Positions 44,416 through 52,128 of a DNA stretch of 64,000 nucleotides are shown here, one piece after another. A program made the translations under genes and the position numbers. The notes under the pieces are model-generated. The model saw nothing but the letters and a program-made list of their open reading frames with translations. It did no database searches and was not told the DNA's origin. Location: positions 504,429 to 568,428 of the forward strand of contig FREY01000002.1 of the NCBI GenBank assembly GCA_900143635.1. The letters run 5' to 3'. Within the stretch, counting starts at the first letter, position 1. Every line of letters begins with the position of its first letter. This DNA is from Rhodobacteraceae bacterium Alg231-04. GTDB lineage: Bacteria > Pseudomonadota > Alphaproteobacteria > Rhodobacterales > Rhodobacteraceae.

Positions 44416-44988
44416 CTATTCAAGACGTGGAGCATTGCTGACATCGACAAAGATTGCACTATCATCGTCAGAAATGCTCCACGGCAAAACCTGAAGGTCC
44501 TCTTCAGTTGGTCCTTTTCCGACCCTACCCCAAAGATCAAAATGAACATCTTGGCATGGGTCGTAGAAACCACCTAAGTCTCCTGCATCCGGTAGTACGA
44601 TGCACCCATATCCGCCAATGTTGATTGGGCTCACGACAAACCACTCAAACCTCAAAACTCGGTCGGGTTCGATTTCTATCTCTTGGTTAGCCCGGACTTC
44701 CTCGAGAAGGCTCGCATTTCCGTTGAAATCGACACCAAGAATCTCAAGCGCCTGAACTTTCTGCTCAAAATCTCGTCGCCAAACGACCACTGGAACTTCG
44801 TCAATCCTGAAAGTTGTAGATTGGCCGGGTTCCAAGCTCTCCACGCCCAGAGTGTAGACAGTAGGCCGTGAAACGCTTGCGACGTCTGCGGAAGGCAACA
44901 TTGCCTGAAACAAAAAGTAAACTCCGGCCATTACAGCTAGAACCAACCATCCGACTGTTGCGTAGTATAGGAAGATATTTTTTTTCAA
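44416..44988 (-). CDS. Degenerate Rieske-type protein lacking the [2Fe-2S] ligands (PetA relative)
   Basis: A 190-aa protein, start probably TTG. It aligns with the Rieske subunit of cytochrome bc1 as I recall it for Rhodobacter: FLYYAT then one membrane helix, QAMLPSADV, VESLEPGQ, VPVVVWRRDF, and the C-terminal cluster region. The four ligand positions are replaced: first Cys by I124, first His by G126 (INIGGYGC), second Cys by D143, second His by Q146 (FYDPCQDVHFD). The cysteines that form the structural disulfide are kept (C129, C145), as is GRVGKGP. No iron-sulfur cluster can form by the known ligands. Nearby GC is lower than average. It stands alone, without cytochrome b or c1. Function unknown. 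Confidence 0.8.
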   Translation of the reverse strand: MKKNIFLYYATVGWLVLAVMAGVYFLFQAMLPSADVASVSRPTVYTLGVESLEPGQSTTFRIDEVPVVVWRRDFEQKVQALEILGVDFNGNASLLEEVRANQEIEIEPDRVLRFEWFVVSPINIGGYGCIVLPDAGDLGGFYDPCQDVHFDLWGRVGKGPTEEDLQVLPWSISDDDSAIFVDVSNAPRLE

Positions 44989-45319
44989 TATAGTTGCTTC
45001 TGTATTGTGTGATCCTGGTGTGTTCTCGTTAGTCGTGTCGAAGGCTTAGTCTTGGGTCAAAAAGGCAGTGTGATCAAGTTGGAGTATTAGAACAGCTTTG
45101 CGGCGCGGCTTCGGACTTGTGAAGAACGCTAAGGGCTCAAAACCGCCATTGTGCCTTCGCCGCCGCACGGAAAGCAACGCCAACAATATGGGCCTTCCCG
45201 AACACCGATAGCAAAAGGCACACGGGTATCACATTCGGTGAAGGGTGCGTTCACACGAATTGCGGTTTTCTTTGCCTCGCAGCCTGCCATAAAGGCGCGT
45301 CAATATGTGAAGGTTTCCA
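44989..45319. other. Gene-free stretch between the Rieske-like gene and rarD
   Basis: About 330 bp of lower GC than the surroundings. A short open frame at 45151-45345 has no convincing codon use or ribosome site. The stretch must contain the promoter of the Rieske-like gene (minus strand) and that of rarD. No repeats, tRNA or clear hairpins were found. Confidence 0.5.
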
Positions 45320-46228
45320 ATGTCCGCCGCTGCCCAAACGCCTGAAAACACGGATACACCCCAAGGTCTGGCCTTTGCGGTCTCAGCCTATGTCATGTGG
45401 GGGTTTCTGCCCTTCTACATGAAGGCCGTGGCGCATATTTCCCCGGCCGAGGTGGTGGCGCATCGTGTCATCTGGTCAGTGCCGATAGCGGGTCTTCTGC
45501 TGATCCTTCTGGGCCGCACCGGGGATCTTAAAATGGCGCTGCGCAGCCCGCGCACCCTAATGATGGGTTGTGTGACCGCGACGCTGGTTTCGGCGAATTG
45601 GGGCATATACATCTGGTCCATCGGCGCTGGGCGGGCGCTGGACGCCGCTCTTGGTTATTACATCAACCCACTGTTCAGCATCCTGTTGGGCGCGTTTCTT
45701 CTGGGCGAGCGCTTAAGCCGCGCACAGCTGGCAGCCGTGGCGCTGGCGGCAGCGGCGATTCTGGTCCTGACATTTGAGGCGGGATCGCTGCCTTGGCCCG
45801 CCATTGGCATGATGCTGACCTGGGGGTTTTATGCCTATTTCAAGAAATCCCTGCCGGTTGGCCCCAATCAGGGCTTCATGCTCGAGGTGCTGATCCTGTT
45901 GATCCCTGCGCTGGGCTATGTGGGCTATCTGACCGCCACAGGTGCCGGCCATCTGGGCAGCTCTGCCTCTGATACCACGCTGCTGCTCTGCGCTGGTCTG
46001 ATTACTGCGGTGCCGCTGATCGTCTATGCCAATGGCGCCAAACTGCTGCGTCTGTCGACGGTGGGCATCCTGCAATATATCGCGCCTACGATGATTTTCG
46101 TGATCGCGGTCTTTGCCTTTGGCGAGGAATTCAGCCGCGCCAAGATGATTGCCTTTCCGATGATCTGGGCGGCATTGGTGATCTATTCCTGGTCGATGCT
46201 GCGCCAGATGCGCCAGCGCCGGGGGTGA
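45320..46228 (+). CDS. rarD: EamA family transporter RarD
   Basis: A 302-aa inner-membrane protein with about ten hydrophobic helices. The N-terminus GLAFAVSAYVMWGFLPFYMK and the central SANWGIYIWSI, GYYINPLFSILLGA and RLSTVGILQYIAPT are the RarD pattern. Drug/metabolite transporter superfamily; named for chloramphenicol sensitivity, but the real substrate is unknown. A weak AGG site precedes the ATG. Confidence 0.9.
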   Translation: MSAAAQTPENTDTPQGLAFAVSAYVMWGFLPFYMKAVAHISPAEVVAHRVIWSVPIAGLLLILLGRTGDLKMALRSPRTLMMGCVTATLVSANWGIYIWSIGAGRALDAALGYYINPLFSILLGAFLLGERLSRAQLAAVALAAAAILVLTFEAGSLPWPAIGMMLTWGFYAYFKKSLPVGPNQGFMLEVLILLIPALGYVGYLTATGAGHLGSSASDTTLLLCAGLITAVPLIVYANGAKLLRLSTVGILQYIAPTMIFVIAVFAFGEEFSRAKMIAFPMIWAALVIYSWSMLRQMRQRRG

Positions 46229-46265
46229 TGCTTGCAGGGCTGGCACTGACAGGCTAGGCAGCGCC

Positions 46266-46919
46266 ATGGCCCCATCAAGCGATTACACACCACCGCAGGA
46301 CCCGCTGGACATCCTGCACACCGACGCCCAGATCCTCGCGGTGAACAAACCGGCAGGTCTGCTCAGCGTGCCGGGACGCGGCGAACATCTGGCTGATTGT
46401 CTGCTCACCCGTGTTCAGGCCGTCTTCCCCGAAGCACTTCTGGTGCATCGGCTGGACCGCGATACATCCGGTGTTCTGGTCTTTGCGCTGACACCCCATG
46501 CACAGCGCCATCTGTCGATGCAGTTCGAAAAACGCACCACCAAAAAAGCCTATGTGGCGCGGGTGGCCGGAACGCTGGAACCGCGCACCGGCACTGTCGA
46601 TCTGCCGCTGATCGTTGATTGGCCAAACCGGCCGAAACAGATGGTCTGCCACGAGACTGGCAAGCCGGCGGTTACCGATTGGCGGGTGATGAAATATGAG
46701 GAGGGCGCCACCCGCGTGCGGCTGGCCCCGCAGACCGGGCGCACCCATCAGCTGCGGGTGCATATGCTGGCACTGGGGCATGTCATTCTGGGCGATCCGC
46801 TTTATGCCACCGGTGCCGCATTGGAGTATCCGCGCCTGATGCTTCACTCAGAAGAGCTGCGCATCAAACACCCCGACAGTGGCCAGTCGATGCGGTTCCG
46901 CACCAAGACGGCCTTCTAG
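46266..46919 (+). CDS. RluA-family pseudouridine synthase
   Basis: A 217-aa RNA pseudouridine synthase. The catalytic aspartate is D64 in HRLDRDTSGV; KKAYVARV and GRTHQLRVHM are the other family motifs. There is no S4 domain, and the size is close to that of E. coli RluA (219 aa), which modifies 23S rRNA U746 and tRNA U32. Assignment to RluA itself rather than RluC/D is supported by length only. It lies 37 bp after rarD and is probably cotranscribed. Confidence 0.88.
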   Translation: MAPSSDYTPPQDPLDILHTDAQILAVNKPAGLLSVPGRGEHLADCLLTRVQAVFPEALLVHRLDRDTSGVLVFALTPHAQRHLSMQFEKRTTKKAYVARVAGTLEPRTGTVDLPLIVDWPNRPKQMVCHETGKPAVTDWRVMKYEEGATRVRLAPQTGRTHQLRVHMLALGHVILGDPLYATGAALEYPRLMLHSEELRIKHPDSGQSMRFRTKTAF

Positions 46920-46934
46920 CCAGAACGCGGCACG

Positions 46935-46960
46935 AAAAAAGGGATCCTCCCGGATCCCTT
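46935..46960 (-). terminator. Terminator downstream of the aldehyde dehydrogenase gene
   Basis: On the minus strand AAGGGATCC-GGGA-GGATCCCTT followed by TTTT; a perfect 9-bp stem with U-tract, 81 bp beyond the minus-strand stop at 47041. It also lies just after rluA on the plus strand. Confidence 0.8.
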
Positions 46961-47040
46961 CAACTGGCCCCAATATCGTCGGGGGTGAATTGAGCCTTTG
47001 GCTCAAGAGAGGGCAGACAGCCCCCTCTCGTGGATTTCCT

Positions 47041-48480
47041 TTATTCGACAGTCCAGCCGCCGACGGCCTTCACTTCGAGGAAATCCTCGATGCCCCAGCT
47101 GCCGCCTTCGCGGCCGTTGCCGGACTGTTTCATGCCCCCAAAAGGCGCGCCCGCACTGCGGGATTTGCCGTTCATTTCCACCATGCCAGAGCGCAGAGCT
47201 CGGGCCAGTCGGTTGGCGCGGGCACCATCCTGGGTCTGCACATAGTTGGTCAGCCCGTAAGGGGTGTCATTGGCAATCTCCACGGCTTCCTCTTCGGTGT
47301 CGAAGGGGATGATCACCATGACCGGGCCGAAGATCTCTTCGCGCGCCACATGCATCTGGTTGTTCACATCGGCAAAGATGGTGGGTTTGACGTAGAACCC
47401 CTTGTCCAGCCCCTCGGGACGGCCGGTGCCGCCTGCGACCAGCTTGGCGCCTTCGTCGATACCTGCCTGGATCAGACCCTGGATCTTGCCCCACTGCAGT
47501 TCGTTGACAACCGGGCCGATGTGGCGGCCTTCGGTCAATGCCGGGCCGACCTCGATCTTATTGGCCATGGCGGCGGCTTCGGTCACCACACGGTCGTAGA
47601 TGCCGCGCTGAACCAGCATCCGGCTGGGGGCGTTGCAGCTCTGGCCGGTGTTCTGCATCATGTGCAGCACGCCGCGTTTCACCGCCTTGTCGTCGGCATC
47701 ATCAAACAGGATATTGGCACCTTTGCCGCCCAGCTCCAGATGCACCTTCTTCAGCGTATCGGCGGCGGACTTGGAGATTGCGGTGCCCGCACGGGTGGAC
47801 CCAGTGAAGGAGACCATGTCGACATCCGGGTGCGATGTCAGGGTCGATCCAACACCGACGCCATCGCCGTTCACCAGGTTGAACACGCCAGCCGGGAAGC
47901 CGGCCGCATCCATCAGCTCGGCAAAGATCATCGCGTTCAGCGGGCTTTCTTCGGATGGTTTCAGAACCATGGTGCAGCCGGCAACGGCCGCCGCGCCCAC
48001 CTTCAGGGTGATCTGGTTCATCGGCCAGTTCCACGGGGTGATCAGCGCTGTGACGCCCACGGCCTCGTGAATGATCCGGTCGTTGGGCGCGTGATCACCC
48101 AGCGGCTTTTCAAACGGGAAGGCCTTTGCCGCCCGGATAAAGCCCTTCAGGTGCCAGGAGCCGGCCCCAACCTGCGAGGTGCGCGACATGTCGATCGGCG
48201 CGCCCATCTCCAGCGACATCGCCTGTGCCAGATCTTCGGCGCGTTCGTTGTACAGCTCCAGCAGTTTCTCAACCAGCGCGATCCGCTCTTCCACCGGTGT
48301 CGCCATCCAGCCGGGCAGGGCCGCCTTGGCCGCGGCAACAGCGGCGTTGGCATCTGCCTCGGACCCCAGCGAGATCACCGCGCAGGGCGTCTCATCGGAT
48401 GGGTTGATCACGTGATGGTCCTGCGGCTGGCTCGGCGCCACCCACTGGCCGTTGATATAGAAATCACGTTTCTCGATCAT
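47041..48480 (-). CDS. Aldehyde dehydrogenase family protein
   Basis: A 479-aa NAD(P)-dependent enzyme. The start MIEKRDFYINGQWV at 48480 has GGGAG 8 nt upstream; an ATG at 48486 is also possible. Catalytic Cys in NTGQSCNAPSR, general-base Glu in LELGGKGAN, and GVTALITPWNWP, SFTGST and EEIFGPV are all present, so the enzyme is active. The specific aldehyde is not known. It is divergent from a peroxiredoxin gene; a perfect palindrome lies between, suggesting control by a redox or catabolic regulator. Confidence 0.92.
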   Translation of the reverse strand: MIEKRDFYINGQWVAPSQPQDHHVINPSDETPCAVISLGSEADANAAVAAAKAALPGWMATPVEERIALVEKLLELYNERAEDLAQAMSLEMGAPIDMSRTSQVGAGSWHLKGFIRAAKAFPFEKPLGDHAPNDRIIHEAVGVTALITPWNWPMNQITLKVGAAAVAGCTMVLKPSEESPLNAMIFAELMDAAGFPAGVFNLVNGDGVGVGSTLTSHPDVDMVSFTGSTRAGTAISKSAADTLKKVHLELGGKGANILFDDADDKAVKRGVLHMMQNTGQSCNAPSRMLVQRGIYDRVVTEAAAMANKIEVGPALTEGRHIGPVVNELQWGKIQGLIQAGIDEGAKLVAGGTGRPEGLDKGFYVKPTIFADVNNQMHVAREEIFGPVMVIIPFDTEEEAVEIANDTPYGLTNYVQTQDGARANRLARALRSGMVEMNGKSRSAGAPFGGMKQSGNGREGGSWGIEDFLEVKAVGGWTVE

Positions 48481-48567
48481 GGTCATTACTCCCTGGTCAG
48501 GCGCAACTGCGCCCCAAATTTCGCGCCACTCTGTCATTGCCCAAATTGCGGGGCAAGGGGGGAGCGC

Positions 48568-48585
48568 ATAATTTGATCAAATTAT
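48568..48585. promoter_or_regulatory. Perfect 18-bp palindrome ATAATTTGATCAAATTAT
   Basis: Left arm ATAATTTGA, right arm TCAAATTAT, no spacer, set in an otherwise GC-rich region between divergent starts at 48480 and 48736. It does not match the FNR consensus (no 4-bp spacer between TTGAT and ATCAA). A homodimeric repressor or LysR/Rrf2-type regulator could bind it. Confidence 0.6.
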
Positions 48586-48613
48586 TGCACATCCCGCTAC
48601 GGCACTGCTGCAG

Positions 48614-48647
48614 TCCTGCAAATAACCCGTTCAAATCCTTTGCAGGA
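48614..48647. promoter_or_regulatory. Inverted repeat upstream of the peroxiredoxin gene
   Basis: TCCTGCAAA (48614-48622) and TTTGCAGGA (48639-48647) form a perfect 9-bp inverted repeat with a 16-nt spacer, about 90 bp upstream of the ATG at 48736. Spacing would suit an oxidative-stress regulator of the OxyR type, although the sequence does not match a consensus I could confirm. Confidence 0.45.
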
Positions 48648-48735
48648 GTCCCACGGCGGGGGGGTGTGTCCCGATCTTCAAAAGACTAATCTCGCGGCCA
48701 GAATGATTCGCATTTTGACAGAACAGGAGAGCCCC

Positions 48736-49386
48736 ATGGGTTTGCGCATTAACGACACCGTCCCCGATTTCACCGCCGACACCGATCAGGGCAGCATCAA
48801 TTTCCACGACTGGATCGGCGACAGCTGGGCGATCCTTTTCTCGCACCCCAAGGATTTCACCCCCGTTTGCACCACCGAATTCTCTGCCGTGGCGCAGCTG
48901 GCCGATGAATGGGCTGCCCGCAACACCAAGGTGATCGGCGTTTCCGTTGATGGTGTCGAAGAGCACAAGAAATGGAAGGGCGATATCGAACAATACGGCA
49001 ATGCCGCTGCTGGCTTCCCAATCATCGCTGATACGGATCTGGCCATTTCCAAGCTCTATGAAATGCTCCCCGCCGAGGCCTATCTGCCCGAGGGCCGCAC
49101 CCCGGCCGACAGCGCAACCGTGCGTTCGGTGTTCATCATTGGCCCTGACAAGCAGCTGAAACTCTCGATGACCTACCCGATGACCGTGGGCCGCAATTTC
49201 GCGGAAATCCTGCGCGCACTGGACGGTCTGCAGATCTCCTCCAAGGGTGTTGCCACCCCGGCCAACTGGCTCCCCGGCGAAGATGTGATCATCCCGCCGA
49301 CCGTCTCCAACGAAGACGCCAAGGCGAAGTTTGGTGAGTTTGAAACCATCTTCCCCTACCTGCGCAAAACCAAAGCGCCGGAGTAA
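48736..49386 (+). CDS. 1-Cys peroxiredoxin (Prx6 type)
   Basis: Reduces peroxides in the cytoplasm. The ATG at 48736 follows CAGGAGAG and gives 216 aa. The peroxidatic cysteine is C45 in DFTPVCTTEF, and there is no resolving Cys in the C-terminus, as in Prx6-type enzymes; the long C-terminal extension (TYPMTVGRNFAEILRALDGLQ is split by the alpha helix, then WLPGEDVIIPP) belongs to this subgroup. The longer open frame to 48640 is not used. Confidence 0.93.
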   Translation: MGLRINDTVPDFTADTDQGSINFHDWIGDSWAILFSHPKDFTPVCTTEFSAVAQLADEWAARNTKVIGVSVDGVEEHKKWKGDIEQYGNAAAGFPIIADTDLAISKLYEMLPAEAYLPEGRTPADSATVRSVFIIGPDKQLKLSMTYPMTVGRNFAEILRALDGLQISSKGVATPANWLPGEDVIIPPTVSNEDAKAKFGEFETIFPYLRKTKAPE

Positions 49387-49398
49387 TCCGCGACTGTC

Positions 49399-49423
49399 GG
49401 GAGAGGGGCACTGCCCCTTTCCC
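49399..49423 (+). terminator. Hairpin after the peroxiredoxin gene
   Basis: GGGAGAGGGGCA pairs with TGCCCCTTTCCC (one G-U), 13 bp past the stop. No T-tract. Confidence 0.5.
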
Positions 49424-49465
49424 ATACCGTATGCGCAGCATATGCCCTTAGGGCGCTGCGACGGA

Positions 49466-50224
49466 TCAGGGCTGTTTCGGGTGGCCGCTGATCTTGTGAC
49501 GATAGGCCATCGCCTTTTCCTGCAACAACCGGCGCTGTTTGCGGAACCCATAGAGGGTGGAGCGGCGGAATGCGCCGCGATTGCCGCCGGAGCGGGCTGA
49601 GATATCACTGTCAAAACTGCCGGCATCGACCAGGCTGCGACAGGTCGCCAGCCCCATGTCAGATTTGGTCAGCAGCTGGCGCATCATATTGTCGGCCGGG
49701 CAGTAGATCGGTTCGGCCACATCCAGAAAAGCCTGCGCACCGGCCCTGTTCCAGATCAGCGCATGGGCCAGCATCGGGAAATAATGCGCCCGCACCACAT
49801 CGGCGCCCGCCACGGTTTCCAGCGGTGTTGTGATCTTCAGCCGATTGGTGCCGATATTCACGCAGTGCCAGTCGGACCGGTTGCCCAGCCATTCCAACAG
49901 CGGGCCAAGCACCTCTGCGGCATCTTTGGCAAAGGTGATGTCATCCTCGAACACAATGGCCATATCGTCGCCGCTGTCGCGAAAGGCGGTCAGGGCGCGC
50001 TGATGACCGACATAACAGCCGATCTCACCGCCGGACATGGACCGGCCCATGACTTTGCGGGCCTTGCGGTCATCATAGGGGGTAAAGCTGTCCAGATCGA
50101 TCTCGCGACCGTCAAAGCCATCGACCCGCACCGCCTCGATCTGCTGCGCGGCCAGCTCGTTGCGCGCGTGCTCCATACGATCAGGTGAGGAGGCAAGGTT
50201 GATCACATATCCCTTCAGGCTCAT
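49466..50224 (-). CDS. Glycosyltransferase family 25 (LPS biosynthesis type)
   Basis: A 252-aa protein with the GT25 pattern: KGYVINLASSPDRMEHA, GEIGCYVGHQRALTAF and the acidic VFEDDITF, likely the metal/nucleotide-sugar site. The family adds galactose or glucose to lipooligosaccharide. The start overlaps the end of the next gene upstream by ATGA. Last gene of the four-gene surface-glycan array. Confidence 0.88.
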   Translation of the reverse strand: MSLKGYVINLASSPDRMEHARNELAAQQIEAVRVDGFDGREIDLDSFTPYDDRKARKVMGRSMSGGEIGCYVGHQRALTAFRDSGDDMAIVFEDDITFAKDAAEVLGPLLEWLGNRSDWHCVNIGTNRLKITTPLETVAGADVVRAHYFPMLAHALIWNRAGAQAFLDVAEPIYCPADNMMRQLLTKSDMGLATCRSLVDAGSFDSDISARSGGNRGAFRRSTLYGFRKQRRLLQEKAMAYRHKISGHPKQP

Positions 50225-51255
50225 CTCAGCTCCGCGGCATTGCGTTTGAACAGTTCGACATAGGCCTCCACCACGGCTTTTTCCGAAAACATCTCGTCCA
50301 GACGGGCAGAGGCATTGGCGGCATAGGTGGCCGCCGTTTCGGGATTGGCGCGGAAGTCGGACAGGGCGTTGGCAATCGCATCCACATCGTCAATCTCAGT
50401 GACGATCCCGTCGGTGCCATCGCGCATATACCAGTTCGGCCCTTCAGAGCGGGTCGAGACCGAGGGCACACCGGCGCGCCAGGCTTCCAGCAGCATATTG
50501 CCCAGTGGTTCATGGCGCGAAGGCATCACAAAGGCGTCACCGGCGGCGATACAGTGGATGGCCTCGGGCACCCAACCAAGGAAACGGACCCGATCTTCAA
50601 TCTTCAGTTCTACGGTCAGCGCCTTCAGGGCTTCCTCTTCGGGGCCGGTGCCCAGAAGCCAGAGCCATGCGCCGGGCATTTTGGCCACCGCGCGCAGGGC
50701 AACATCCATTCCTTTACGCGTCACAAACCGGCCACCAGCAACGACAAGGAAAGCATCCTCGGGCGTGTCGTGATCGGCACGGCTGACGGGCTGGGGGACA
50801 ATGGGTCTGGGGAAGTTCGAAACCGTTGCGGTCTCCCCCTTCCAACCCAGGCCCTGGACGTGTTTTCCGATGTCCGGAAGATTGCCCACGACGATATCGG
50901 TATTGTCGAAATACTTGAGGCTGAGCGGGAAATCCCCGAGCCGGGTCAGGCGAACAGCGGAGGTTTTTGCCGGCAGCAGCCTGCTGGCGCGTGGCATCCA
51001 GGCCAGAATGGCATCGGGTTGCCAGTCACGGCAAATGCGCCGCATTCGCCGCTGCATGATCCCGGTTGCGGCTACCCAATGAGAGAAATTGCCCTCGGTC
51101 ACCGGGCCGATCGACTTGATCGCCGGGGTCCAGGATTGGTTCGGGCGGATGATGAACTGCTGCTCAATCCCGTGGCGTTCAAAGGCCTGTGCAAGGGCGA
51201 CAAAAAACCGCTCGGCTCCGCCTTCCTTGCCAAAGTGGACTTGAAGGAGTTTCAT
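50221..51255 (-). CDS. Glycosyltransferase family 4 (GT-B)
   Basis: A 344-aa GT-B enzyme with QVHFGKEGGAERFF at the N-terminus (donor/acceptor loop) and the retaining GT4 signature in the C-terminal half: GRFVTRKGMDVALRAVA, LLGTGPEEEAL, and PSRHEPLGNMLLEAWRAGVP (E-x7-E). It would transfer a sugar from a nucleotide donor to a glycan in the cytoplasm. Overlaps GT25 (ATGA) and the FkbM gene (4 bp), so the genes are translationally coupled. Confidence 0.9.
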   Translation of the reverse strand: MKLLQVHFGKEGGAERFFVALAQAFERHGIEQQFIIRPNQSWTPAIKSIGPVTEGNFSHWVAATGIMQRRMRRICRDWQPDAILAWMPRASRLLPAKTSAVRLTRLGDFPLSLKYFDNTDIVVGNLPDIGKHVQGLGWKGETATVSNFPRPIVPQPVSRADHDTPEDAFLVVAGGRFVTRKGMDVALRAVAKMPGAWLWLLGTGPEEEALKALTVELKIEDRVRFLGWVPEAIHCIAAGDAFVMPSRHEPLGNMLLEAWRAGVPSVSTRSEGPNWYMRDGTDGIVTEIDDVDAIANALSDFRANPETAATYAANASARLDEMFSEKAVVEAYVELFKRNAAELR

Positions 51256-51974
51256 TGACTGTTTTCTCGCGTAAGAAGTACGTTTTTATCGACTCGTTCA
51301 GTTTCGGAAAATCCTTTGGCTCTAAGATCTTGCAACATGCCTGAAACTGCTTGATTGCCAACAATGTGCGGGTGGAGCTCCATGATTATTCGATTCACGG
51401 TGTTTAATTCCGCCGACGCCATCAGGCTGATTTCGGAGCCTTCGACATCGATTACGATGACGGATGGTTTCAGTTGATTAAGCAGGCTGTTCAGCGCAAC
51501 ACTTTCGACGGAAACTGCTTTTCCTTCAAGTTCTCGGTCAATAATCGATGAAGAGACCAAATTGTCCGCCGAATGGAAGGTAATTGGCCCACCATCGGTT
51601 GTGACAGCTTTCATGCTTAGTTCGGGTGTGACCGAGTTCAACGCATAGTTGCTACGAATGATAGCTTCCATCGCTGGGTTTGCTTCGAAGGAAAAAACAT
51701 TACCCCTTCCACATATTTGGGCTGCCAGCAGTGATATAAAACCGGTGCCGGCACCGATTTCTAGCACCTTGTCTCCGGGTTTCAGACTGGAGGATACAAG
51801 GATCGCTTCGGCGGCTTCATAGGTACCGGAAAAAACCCCGTAACGTACTCTCTTGGGAATAAAGGCTGGGTCCGTTGACAATACAATACCGTTATGCGTC
51901 ATGCGTTTGGTGCCAATTGAATGGTGCCAAAGTCTTCTGAGGCCGCGAAACGGGGACTGATGATAGCTAGCCAA
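51252..51974 (-). CDS. FkbM family methyltransferase
   Basis: A 240-aa SAM-dependent methylase: SAM motif LEIGAGTGFISLLAA, then SFEANPAM and VIDVEGSEISLM, which characterise FkbM. The reading frame opens with a TTG at 51974 that has GGAG 9 nt upstream; the first ATG (51902) has no ribosome site, so I prefer the TTG. FkbM-type methylases often O-methylate sugars in polysaccharide clusters. GC content is visibly lower than in flanking genes. Confidence 0.82.
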   Translation of the reverse strand: MASYHQSPFRGLRRLWHHSIGTKRMTHNGIVLSTDPAFIPKRVRYGVFSGTYEAAEAILVSSSLKPGDKVLEIGAGTGFISLLAAQICGRGNVFSFEANPAMEAIIRSNYALNSVTPELSMKAVTTDGGPITFHSADNLVSSSIIDRELEGKAVSVESVALNSLLNQLKPSVIVIDVEGSEISLMASAELNTVNRIIMELHPHIVGNQAVSGMLQDLRAKGFSETERVDKNVLLTRENSQ

Positions 51975-52128
51975 TGCTCTACAACTCCAATTGTGCTGCC
52001 GTCCAAGCCGGAGGCAAACATGTTTCCTAAATCGGGCCTGCGGTTATCCAGTGCTTTGCATAGGAGGCTAAGTACACTCTAGTCGCCTGAAGCTATACAG
52101 ATTTCTAAGGTACGCACGCGAAGCTCAA

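Noticed and set aside
44344-44577. 77-aa plus-strand frame near the Rieske-like gene
   Set aside because: Overlaps the 3' end of the Rieske-like gene in antisense; no domain or start signal.
45151-45345. 64-aa open frame before rarD
   Set aside because: Overlaps the rarD start, no ribosome site and no sensible composition.
46879-48576. 565-aa open frame on the plus strand
   Set aside because: Antisense to the aldehyde dehydrogenase gene, whose catalytic motifs are clear on the minus strand.
48568-48585. FNR/CRP box in the palindrome
   Set aside because: The TTGAT and ATCAA halves overlap and lack the 4-bp spacer of an FNR site.
48620-48650. tRNA-like T-loop (GTTCAAATCC) near 48629
   Set aside because: The 5-bp T stem does not pair and no acceptor or anticodon stem is present; part of an inverted repeat upstream of the peroxiredoxin.
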